A stretch of DNA of 64,000 bases from Opitutaceae bacterium (GTDB lineage Bacteria; Verrucomicrobiota; Verrucomicrobiia; Opitutales; Opitutaceae). The position numbers were made by a program, and so were the translations under genes. Numbering within the stretch: position 1 is the stretch's first letter; each line of letters starts with the position of its first letter. The notes under the pieces are model-generated. The model did no database searches. It saw only the letters and a list, made by a program, of their open reading frames with translations, and was not told the DNA's origin. Below are positions 40,401-46,708 of the stretch, piece after piece. The stretch spans positions 1 to 64,000 of the forward strand of contig JAHCAZ010000012.1 of NCBI GenBank assembly GCA_019634615.1, written 5' to 3'.

Positions 40401-40697
40401 CCGCGTCGCGACGAACTTCCCGGCCCGGTTGCGCCGGGCGATGAAGCCCGTGCCGCTGAGGAGCCGGGCCAGCGCCTCCTCGGGCTCGAGCGCGCCGGTG
40501 ACGGCGGTGGAGCGCGCGCGCTGCAGCTCGTCGAAGGAGAACAGCACCTCCGTCCGCGCCTGCGCCGAGAACGCGAGCAGCGCATCCGCGGCCCCCTGGG
40601 CCGGGATGTCGAAGGCGACCGGGGCCGCGCGGAGCCAGCCCGCGGCGGCGCCGGCGAGCACGAGGATCAGCCGGAGGTGAGACAGGGCGCGTCGCAT
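37404..40697 (-). CDS. TonB-dependent receptor with N-terminal STN signalling domain
   Basis: The protein has 1097 residues. After a signal peptide comes an STN (secretin/TonB short N-terminal) domain, about residues 27-95 (VAFDIPAQGAADALLAFSAQ), then a carboxypeptidase-like beta domain (ILR-type, AIRGRLLTADEAPAPGVLVG). The plug domain follows (SGVVDLNQFLQRELLDAD, LNLRGFGADATVILVNGRRL, SASALYTGSPVGGVINIVL), then a large barrel ending VSLSLTATF. Such receptors import siderophores, vitamins or glycans across the outer membrane and signal through FecR. The adjacent fecR and sigma genes make that signalling very likely. The substrate is unknown. Confidence 0.93.
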   Translation of the reverse strand: MRRALSHLRLILVLAGAAAGWLRAAPVAFDIPAQGAADALLAFSAQARTEVLFSFDELQRARSTAVTGALEPEEALARLLSGTGFIARRNRAGKFVATRISPPAGAIRGRLLTADEAPAPGVLVGIPGTPHQATTDRTGTFLLAGLPAATYRLRAAPEGFRPVEFATVPVESEKVTILPPHRLEPVETPTLLEPYLVEGQSTRRESLNRAELAPRVAIGNLDLPRTENDALPYRIISREKLARSGVVDLNQFLQRELLDADASTLPLDQRGNQSSFLAGSTNLNLRGFGADATVILVNGRRLPESAATESGYLSTPDVNFIPLSLVQQVEVLPVSASALYTGSPVGGVINIVLRPDFEATEVTTTYTNATGDFDAPQASVSLQHGRTLADGRVRLRFNASGTRTQPATEAELGFRRANLQTPADPGISLYRATPNVRSADLTPLFGPGSAAVTSVAPGADGTGGLAAFAGREGVRSLGLFDSAGGLAVAPDSQDQPYGRRQARTSFFGSVVWDVVPRLQVGLDAVYTRTTVNRGFDVISGDLVVAAGAPANPFGRDVIVSLNETATALGEDYSEAQLELFSAVAGVLVRLPGDWSLSGDAQYTRNVAEYRGLAGVDAARWQELVDTGAYNPFRDTQVHAPPAEFYARALRYYGFKDRFTTVGDYETIDTAARVTNQSLPLPTGLSSFTAGADYRVTALADYTEAAHFADGTLSGQEIRWRGRTLERVSAFGELQAPLLPAHRLPAWLRLVEAEFAVRYVVSDLAREANVAPTVGLKADFANGWSGRVSFTTANRYPASAMSRPIQSGGGGGPGVNYAYIYDPVRNENYNVETDEDPNPAIVTEAAVTQTAGVIYQRGGRHRLRAALDFVDTRKTNELLYLDPQMVINLDALFPGRISRAPLPPGSPQPAGLITSLVTGPVNSSWRHSQNWNAALDYAWNECLGGTLEAHGRLVYFQRYRRQVLASSPVVDQFAEPDGSATGLMRWRANYGVAWSNRRWGLGVDGHYYHRRLLPALEWASQGDRTIAGTTQYDVYVEGDLARLGRWLGPHGGLRAQVRVNNVLDAAFPRYANDPSGAGVQPYGDWRGRTVSLSLTATF

Positions 40698-40719
40698 GGG
40701 CCTGGGCGGCGGCTGGCGC

Positions 40720-41718
40720 TCAGCGGCCCTCGGCCAGGGCGACTTGCACGGTCCCGTTCATGCCGCGCGTCACGCGGACGGGCAGCACCTCCTCCAGGGT
40801 CGTCAGGAAACCGTCGAGGTCGTCGAGGCTGAACCGGCCGCCGACGCGCAGGCCGGCCGCGGCCGGGGTGGCGGCGAGGCCGACCCCGTGGTACCGGGCA
40901 AAGCGCGCGAGGGCGTCGTTGAGCGGCGTGCCCTTGAAGATCGCCCAGCCCTGGCGCCACGCGAGCGCGTCCTCGAGCGCCGCCCCCGAGAGCTGCGTGC
41001 GCGCCACGCCGGTGACATCGGCGCGCAGGCGGTCGCCCGGCTGGAGCAGGACCGGCGCGGTCGACCGGCCGTCGCCGGGATCCGCGGGCCGGACCTGGAC
41101 GGTGCCGCCGGCCACCAGCACCTCGAGGCTGGTGTTGTTGCCGGTCTGCACCTCGAACTCGGTGCCGGTGACCCGGACCGAACCTGCCGGGGTCTCGACG
41201 GTGAACGGGCGGCCCGGGTCCGCCGTGACCTGGAAAAAGGCCTGGCCGGCGGCCAGCTGCACGCGGCGTGATTCGCCGGAGATCTCGACCCGGAGCACGG
41301 TCTGCGCATTCAGCACCACCTGGGTGCCGTCGGCCAGGGTCAGCGTGCGGCGCAGGGCCGCGGGGGTCGCGATGCTCTCGTGCTGCTCCGCGGCCGCCGT
41401 GGGCCAGAAGGCGAAGGCCAGCGCGGCGGCCGCGGCCAGGGCGGTGGCGGCGAACGCGAGGCGGCGCCCGGTGCGGCGGCGCGCCGGCACGGGGGCGGGC
41501 AGGTCGGCCCCGCCGGTGGCGACCAGGGCCGGCAGCAGGAGCTCAAGGTCGGTCGAGAGCTGGCAGTACTCCGAGAGCAGCGAGCGGTGCACGGGGTCCG
41601 CGTCGAGCCAGCCATCCAGCTGGGCGCGCTCGGCGGCGGACAAGGACGAGCCCTCGAGGCGGGCGGCCCAGTGGGCGGCGGCCTCCTCGGCGGCGGGACG
41701 GATCGGGGTGGTGTTCAT
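40720..41718 (-). CDS. FecR-type anti-sigma factor
   Basis: The protein has 332 residues. The N-terminal cytoplasmic part starts AEEAAAHWAARLEGSSLSAAERAQLDGWL (part), the FecR domain that holds the sigma factor. A membrane helix near residue 90 (LAFAATALAAAAALAFAFWP) is followed by the periplasmic FecR core (RTLTLADGTQVVLNAQT, VTGTEFEVQTG, VLVAGGTVQV). The end (ALARFARYHGVGLAATPAAA and so on) resembles the STN-like tail of this family. It transmits receptor occupancy to the sigma factor. The gene overlaps the sigma gene by 4 bp and lies 22 bp before the receptor. Confidence 0.92.
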   Translation of the reverse strand: MNTTPIRPAAEEAAAHWAARLEGSSLSAAERAQLDGWLDADPVHRSLLSEYCQLSTDLELLLPALVATGGADLPAPVPARRRTGRRLAFAATALAAAAALAFAFWPTAAAEQHESIATPAALRRTLTLADGTQVVLNAQTVLRVEISGESRRVQLAAGQAFFQVTADPGRPFTVETPAGSVRVTGTEFEVQTGNNTSLEVLVAGGTVQVRPADPGDGRSTAPVLLQPGDRLRADVTGVARTQLSGAALEDALAWRQGWAIFKGTPLNDALARFARYHGVGLAATPAAAGLRVGGRFSLDDLDGFLTTLEEVLPVRVTRGMNGTVQVALAEGR

Positions 41719-42284
41719 GAGCCGGCCCCCTCCTGTGGGGCGGCGGGTTGGGCGGGCTCGGCCTCGCGGGACAGTTCGGCCCGCAGCAGGCGCAGGGCGC
41801 GCGCATGTTGCTTTTCGACGGTGCTGATCGCGATCCCGAGGCGGGCGGCGATCTCGGCGTGGGAAAGGAGCTCGACCTTGCGCAGGAGCAGCACCGCCCG
41901 GCAGCCCGGCGGCAGCGCGGCGATGGCCCGCTCCAGGTCCTGCAGCTCCTGGCGGGCGATCACCTCCTGGGGCACGCTCGGGGCCGAGGAGGCGGCGTCC
42001 GCGTCGGCCGGCTCGGCCACGAACGGCGAGATGCGGCGGCGCTTCAACCGGTTGATAGCCAGGCGCCGGGCCGTCGTGTACAAGAGCGCCGCCGGCTTGT
42101 CGGCCGGCTGCGACGCCGTCGCCCGGTAGACCCGGAGGTAGGCGTCGTGTGCGATGTCCTGGGCCTCCGCCGCGTCCCCCAGCATGCGCGCCAGGTAGCG
42201 ACGCAAAGGGGTCACCGTGGCATTGTACAACCCGGCGAAATCGCGGACAGGCGGAGGTTCATCGGCCATGGTAGGAGACAGCAT
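41715..42284 (-). CDS. ECF RNA polymerase sigma factor (FecI-like)
   Basis: The protein is about 189 residues if it starts at the ATG at 42284; a second in-frame ATG at 42269 is equally possible. Region 2 is visible in LYNATVTPLRRYLARMLGDA and QDIAHDAYLRVYRA, and region 4 in LERAIAALPPGCRAVLLLRK with the HTH helix LSHAEIAARLGIAISTVEKQHARALRLL (part). It would recruit RNA polymerase to promoters of the receptor and perhaps the autotransporter. The short segment GGAG just upstream of 42284 is a weak ribosome-binding site. The downstream fecR confirms the regulatory triad. Confidence 0.9.
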   Translation of the reverse strand: MLSPTMADEPPPVRDFAGLYNATVTPLRRYLARMLGDAAEAQDIAHDAYLRVYRATASQPADKPAALLYTTARRLAINRLKRRRISPFVAEPADADAASSAPSVPQEVIARQELQDLERAIAALPPGCRAVLLLRKVELLSHAEIAARLGIAISTVEKQHARALRLLRAELSREAEPAQPAAPQEGAGS

Positions 42285-42366
42285 CACTCCTAACGGACAA
42301 TCGGCACGTGCCAATCCGCTATTCGCGCCGCGGAATGTTCGCCGGTCCCGTGAACGGCCGGGTGGC

Positions 42367-43173
42367 CTACGCCTCGGCGGGCTCCGGCGCGGCCGGGATC
42401 GCGGCGGGCGGGTAGTCGGCGCGGAAGCGGGCGTAGTCGAGGAGCTCGTAGCGGCCGTCGAGGTGCTCGACGACGGCGGTGAGCGACTCGACCCAGTCGC
42501 CGGAGTTGAGGTAGTGGATGTCGCCCAGGCGCTTGTCGGCCGGCGTGTGGATGTGGCCGCACATCACGCCGGTGCAACCGCGGGCGCGGGCCAGGGCGGC
42601 GATGTGGTCCTCGAAGTTGGAGACGTGGCTCACCGCGGACTTCACCCGGGCCTTGATCGCCTTGCTGAGCGACCAGTACTCGAGCCCGCGCCAGCGGCGC
42701 CAGGCGTTGTAGGCGCGGTTGAGCCCGAGCAGCGCGCGGTAGCCCCAGTCCCCGAGGTGGGCGAGGAAGACGAAGTTCCGCGTGATGGTGTCGAACACGT
42801 CGCCGTGCAGCACGAGGTAGCGGCCCCGCAAGCCCTCGTGCACATGGTCCTCGACGAGGCTCAGCTTCTCGAAGGCCAGCGGGAGGAAGGCGGCGAGGAT
42901 GTCGTCGTGGTTGCCGCGCAGGTAGACGACCTCGGTGTCGCGCTTCTCCAGCTTCTTCAGCACGATGCGGATGAACCGCGTGTGCGCCTTGGTCCACTGC
43001 CCGGCGCGGCGCAGCTGCCAGCCGTCGATGATGTCGCCGTTGAGGATCAGCTTCGCGCAGCGCGTGTGGCGGAGGAAGTGGTTCACCTCCTCGACCTTGC
43101 AGTCCGGCGTGCCGAGGTGGACGTCGGAGATGATGACGGTGCGGACGTGGAGGAGCTGCTTTTCCTTATCCAT
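42367..43173 (-). CDS. LpxH-like metallophosphoesterase (UDP-diacylglucosamine diphosphatase family)
   Basis: The protein has 268 residues from the ATG of MDKEKQLLHVRTVIISDVHL. All calcineurin-type metal motifs are in place: SDVHLG, LNGDIIDGW, LRGNHDD, LHGDVFD and MCGHIHTP. LpxH-family enzymes hydrolyse UDP-2,3-diacylglucosamine to lipid X; this longer variant may instead act on another nucleotide lipid. The gene overlaps the MGDG-synthase-like gene by 8 bp, so its context is a membrane glycolipid operon. Confidence 0.85.
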   Translation of the reverse strand: MDKEKQLLHVRTVIISDVHLGTPDCKVEEVNHFLRHTRCAKLILNGDIIDGWQLRRAGQWTKAHTRFIRIVLKKLEKRDTEVVYLRGNHDDILAAFLPLAFEKLSLVEDHVHEGLRGRYLVLHGDVFDTITRNFVFLAHLGDWGYRALLGLNRAYNAWRRWRGLEYWSLSKAIKARVKSAVSHVSNFEDHIAALARARGCTGVMCGHIHTPADKRLGDIHYLNSGDWVESLTAVVEHLDGRYELLDYARFRADYPPAAIPAAPEPAEA

Positions 43174-44374
43174 GATGCGGACTGAGGGTGCGCGCCGCCC
43201 CTTCGCCGTCCCCCCGGGCTTTGTCACGCATTGCGTGACAAAGGGGAGGAGGTGGCGGCGGGATGGAGGCGAGGAGGTGGCGGGCGATGGCGCGGGCGGC
43301 GTGCGGGCGGGCGAGGGGCTCGAGGGCGGCGCGCCACTCGCGCCAGCGGGCGCCGCGGCCGGCGAAAGCCGTGCGGAGGGTGGCGATGACGGCATCCGGA
43401 TCCGGGGCGTAGGCGCCGATGCGGTGGCGGCGGAGGAGCTCGTGGTTGCCCTCCTCCTGGCCGGGGACGACCTGGTTGACGATTATCGGACAGCGGGCGG
43501 CGACGGCCTCCTGCGTGGTGGCGCCGCCGGCCTTGCTGATGACGACGTGGTGGGTGAGGAGCAGCCGCGGGATCTGGTCGGTCCAGCCGAGGATGACCGC
43601 CGGGGCGGGGCGGCGGGCGGCCAGGGCGTGGAGGCGTTGGCGCAGGGCCTCGTCGCGGCCGACGGCGCAGGTGACCTCCCAGTCGGGCTCGGCGAGGAGG
43701 CGGCGGGCGGTCGCCTCCGCGTGGCGCGTGCCGGAGTTGATGATAAAGAGGACCCGCGGTCGGTGGCCGGCGGCGAGGTTGGGCGGGTGGAGCGGCGCGG
43801 CGTGGTCGGAGAGGAGCGCCGGCACCGGGAAGCCGAGGGCATGGATGCGCTCCGCGGGAATCCCGGCGTCGGCGAGGACGGCGGCCGTGTCGGGATTGGG
43901 CACGTACCAGGCGGCGCAGCGCGGCAGCAGCCAGAGCGAGTGGATGCTGATCGAGTCGGTGACGACGTTGACGTGCGGCGCGCGCAGGCCGCCCGCGGCG
44001 GCGAGGGCGTCGAGCATGAAGCCGTAGACGGGATAAGTGCTGCACACCGCGGCGGGTTGGATGTCGGCGAGGAGACGGGCGAGGCAGGCCTGTTCGCGGC
44101 GGAAGACCCAGAGGTGGCGCGGCAGGGGGCGGGCGCGGTCGAGCCAGGCGAAGAACCGGCTCCACAGGCGGGGCGTGCGGTTGATGGCCGCGAGGTAGGC
44201 CCGGCGGGTGACCGCATTCAGGCGGGGTGAGACGAGGGCGAAAAGGTCGGCAAGATGCGCGGTGCCCGGCCCGTGCTCAGCGTCGAGGGCGGCGGCGAGG
44301 TTGCGCGCGGCGGCATTGTGGCCCTCGCCGAATCCGGCCGTGAGCACCAGAATGCGGGCAGGCGCCGGATTCAT
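43166..44374 (-). CDS. MGDG-synthase-type glycosyltransferase with a palindrome-derived tail
   Basis: The protein has 402 residues. It opens ILVLTAGFGEGHNAAARNLA, the GEGH motif of diacylglycerol glycosyltransferases (MGD1/UgtP) related to MurG, and has the donor site VISKAGGATTQEAVAARCPIIV (part). It probably adds a hexose to a membrane diacylglycerol. The C-terminal 20-30 residues are atypical: a run of prolines then LCHAMRDKARGDGEG, in which the palindrome 43219-43243 encodes LCHAMRDKA. It overlaps the GT4 gene upstream by 4 bp and the metallophosphoesterase downstream by 8 bp. Confidence 0.85.
   Translation of the reverse strand: MNPAPARILVLTAGFGEGHNAAARNLAAALDAEHGPGTAHLADLFALVSPRLNAVTRRAYLAAINRTPRLWSRFFAWLDRARPLPRHLWVFRREQACLARLLADIQPAAVCSTYPVYGFMLDALAAAGGLRAPHVNVVTDSISIHSLWLLPRCAAWYVPNPDTAAVLADAGIPAERIHALGFPVPALLSDHAAPLHPPNLAAGHRPRVLFIINSGTRHAEATARRLLAEPDWEVTCAVGRDEALRQRLHALAARRPAPAVILGWTDQIPRLLLTHHVVISKAGGATTQEAVAARCPIIVNQVVPGQEEGNHELLRRHRIGAYAPDPDAVIATLRTAFAGRGARWREWRAALEPLARPHAARAIARHLLASIPPPPPPLCHAMRDKARGDGEGAARTLSPHHG
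43219..43243. repeat. Intragenic palindromic element, copy 2
   Basis: Left arm CTTTGTCACG (43219-43228), loop CATTG, right arm CGTGACAAAG (43234-43243). It lies near the 3' end of the MGDG-synthase-like gene and encodes LCHAMRDKA on the coding strand. It is identical to copy 1 (14353-14379) except for one loop base. Confidence 0.85.
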
Positions 44375-45582
44375 GCGGCGGGCGCGGCCGGCGCCGGCCG
44401 GAGCTCCGGGTTGGGGAGATGGCCGGCCACCGTGAGCAGGTCGTGCTCGAAGCGGGAGATCACCTGGTCCCAGGACTGGGCCTCGACGGCGGCGCGGGCG
44501 GCCGGACGCAGGCGCTGGCGCAGGGCGTCGTCAGTCGCGAGGCGCACCGCGGCGGCGACGAGGTCGTCGGGCCGGTCGCAGGGCACCCGGAGGCCGTTCA
44601 CGCCATCGCGCACGAACTGGCGTGCGGCGGCGTAGTCAAAGCCCGCGACGGCCAGACCGCTCGCCATGGCCTCGGTCAGGACGTTGCCGAAGGTCTCGGA
44701 CAGGCTGGCGTGCAGGTAGATGTCGGCCGAGGCGTAGTGCCGCGCCAGCTCCTGCCGGGGAATGAAGCCGGTGAACCGGCAATGCGGCTGGGCGGCCTCG
44801 AGGCGGGCGCGGAGCGGGCCGTCGCCCACGATGACGAAGCGGCAGCGCGAATTGGCCGCGCGCATGGCGTCGAAGGCGCGGAACAGCAGCGGGTAGTTTT
44901 TCTCGGGGGCGAGGCGGCCGACGTGCAGGACCACGGGGTCCGCCGGGCCGGCATCCCAGCTTTGGCGCAGGGCGGGGGAGCGGCGTGCGGGGTCGAAGCG
45001 CACCGTGTCGACCCCGCGGGAGAGCACGGCGAGGTCACGGAAGCCGAGGCCGGCGAGTTCCGCGCACAGCTCCTCGGTGGGGGCGAACGTGCGCTGCGTG
45101 CGGTTGTGCACGCGGCGCAGCCAGGCGAGCACGAGCCGGCGCAGCGGGGCGAAGCCGTAGTCGCCGGTGTAGGCGTGGAAATTGGTGTGGAAGCTCGACG
45201 TCACCGGCAGGCCGAGCCGGCGGGCGGCGGTGATGGCGGAGGCGCCGAGGGGGCCCTCGGTCACGACGTGGACCAGGTCGGGCGGGTTGCGCCGCCAGAG
45301 CCGCTGCAACCGACCCCGGGCCGGCAAGCCGAGGCGCAACTGCGGGTAACCCGGAATCGGAAAGCCCGGCAGCGGGACCTCGGCGAACCCGGTGCTGGGA
45401 TTCGCCGGCGGCAGGTCGTGGCGATGCGGCCGGTAGACCGTGACGTGGTGATGGCGGCGGCCGAGCTCGCGGGCGATGTGGCCAAAGGTCATCGCCACGC
45501 CGTTGATTTCGGGCGGGAAGGTTTCGGTGACGATTGCGAGGTGCACGGGAGCGGTGGCGTGTAGGTATTTGCGGACCTCCAC
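44371..45582 (-). CDS. GT4 glycosyltransferase (mannosyl/sulfoquinovosyl-transferase-like)
   Basis: The protein is about 403 residues from a GTG at 45582; a GTG at 45546 (before HLAIVTETFPPE) is an alternative start. Motifs are VTETFPPEINGVAMTFGHIA, VTEGPLGASAI, HTNFHAYTGDYG, the donor-site VLHVGRLAPEKNYPLL and LHASLSETFGNVLTEAMASGL. This pattern fits GDP-mannose-dependent alpha-mannosyltransferases (PimB-type) and SqdX. With the MGDG-synthase-like and LpxH-like genes it forms a three-gene overlapping unit, suggesting glycolipid synthesis. Confidence 0.87.
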   Translation of the reverse strand: MEVRKYLHATAPVHLAIVTETFPPEINGVAMTFGHIARELGRRHHHVTVYRPHRHDLPPANPSTGFAEVPLPGFPIPGYPQLRLGLPARGRLQRLWRRNPPDLVHVVTEGPLGASAITAARRLGLPVTSSFHTNFHAYTGDYGFAPLRRLVLAWLRRVHNRTQRTFAPTEELCAELAGLGFRDLAVLSRGVDTVRFDPARRSPALRQSWDAGPADPVVLHVGRLAPEKNYPLLFRAFDAMRAANSRCRFVIVGDGPLRARLEAAQPHCRFTGFIPRQELARHYASADIYLHASLSETFGNVLTEAMASGLAVAGFDYAAARQFVRDGVNGLRVPCDRPDDLVAAAVRLATDDALRQRLRPAARAAVEAQSWDQVISRFEHDLLTVAGHLPNPELRPAPAAPAA

Positions 45583-45661
45583 TTAGCCCCGGCTCCGTGT
45601 CGAACCGGTGTCGTTCCGGTGACGTTCCGGGAAAACCCGGGCGGCACCGCTCCCAGCCGCC

Positions 45662-46570
45662 TCAGGCAGCGCTCGTGCGCAGGAAAGCCTCGACCTCGGC
45701 GCGGGTCGGCGCGCCGGCCCGGCCGCCGAAACGGGTGCACTTGAGGGCGGCGGCGGCGTTGGCAAACCGACCCGCCGTCGCGGGATCGGCGCCCTCGGCC
45801 AGCGCGAGCGTGAAGGCGCCGTGGAACACATCTCCGGCTGAAAGCGTGTCCACGGCCTGGACCTCAGGTGCGGGCGCATGGCGGATCGCGCCGCGTTCCA
45901 GCCAGCTGAAACCGGCGGCACCCAGCGTGACGCCCACGAAACCGGGCAACCGCGTTGCGGCCGCGTGCAGGGCCTCCTCGATGGGGCCGGCGCCGGCGAA
46001 CGACTGGAGGGCCGGCTCGGAGAAGACGACATGGCTCGCGAGCGGCGCGAGTTCCTCGAGGACCCCGGGAGGTGAAACATCGGCGTCGAGCACGGCGATG
46101 CGACCGCAGTCGCGCGCCGCCCCCAGGGCGCGGGCGGCACCGGCGGGCCAGCGGGCGTCGACGAGCAGGGCGTCGAACTGCGGGATGCGCTCGACCGGCA
46201 GCCAGCCCGGGTCCGGGTCGAGTTGGGGATCGTAGTAGGGTACGACCATGCGGCCGCCGGCGTCGTCGACCAAGATCGTGCACACCGTGGATCGTCCGCC
46301 GGGGACAAGGCGAATCCGGGAGAGTTCGAGGCCGGCCGCGGCCAGGTCGGCGATCGTCGCCCGACCGGTGGCGTCGTCACCCACCCGCGCCCAATACTCG
46401 ACCCGCCCGCCGAGCCGCACGATTGCCGCCCCGCCGCTGGCCGCCATGCCGCCGGCCAGCTGCAGGCAGGCCGTGGGCAGCACCTTGGTCGGGGTGGCCG
46501 GGATCGCCGGGACCTTGAAAAGGGTGTCGAACGTCGCAGCGCCAACGCAGAGGATGTGAGGGGCGGACAT
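45662..46570 (-). CDS. PfkB/ribokinase-family sugar kinase
   Basis: The protein has 302 residues. The N-terminal LCVGAATFDTLFKVP, the LAGGMAASGGAAIVRLGG loop and the C-terminal DTLSAGDVFHGAF with catalytic Asp247 are the pattern of PfkB kinases. They phosphorylate sugars or nucleosides with ATP. The short N-terminus and GMAAS motif recall the sulfofructose kinase/ketohexokinase branch, but the substrate cannot be read from sequence. It lies 79 bp upstream of the glycolipid operon and may share its promoter. It is divergent from the SNF2 gene across 138 bp. Confidence 0.87.
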   Translation of the reverse strand: MSAPHILCVGAATFDTLFKVPAIPATPTKVLPTACLQLAGGMAASGGAAIVRLGGRVEYWARVGDDATGRATIADLAAAGLELSRIRLVPGGRSTVCTILVDDAGGRMVVPYYDPQLDPDPGWLPVERIPQFDALLVDARWPAGAARALGAARDCGRIAVLDADVSPPGVLEELAPLASHVVFSEPALQSFAGAGPIEEALHAAATRLPGFVGVTLGAAGFSWLERGAIRHAPAPEVQAVDTLSAGDVFHGAFTLALAEGADPATAGRFANAAAALKCTRFGGRAGAPTRAEVEAFLRTSAA

Positions 46571-46708
46571 GGGCAGGGCACCGCATCGAAGCCGGGGTGC
46601 CGACCCGGTGCAATCCAGCCGTTAGCGGGGTTTATGGGGCCCTTTGGATCAGCTAACTTAGTGATTGCACCGCACGGTCGGTTTTCTACGGTCCCCTCTT
46701 TTACGCGG
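46571..46708. other. Divergent promoter region
   Basis: This 138-bp spacer separates the divergent PfkB and SNF2 genes. It is AT-richer than its surroundings around 46620-46680 (GCTAACTTAGTGATTGC). It should hold both promoters. No operator was recognised. Confidence 0.4.
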
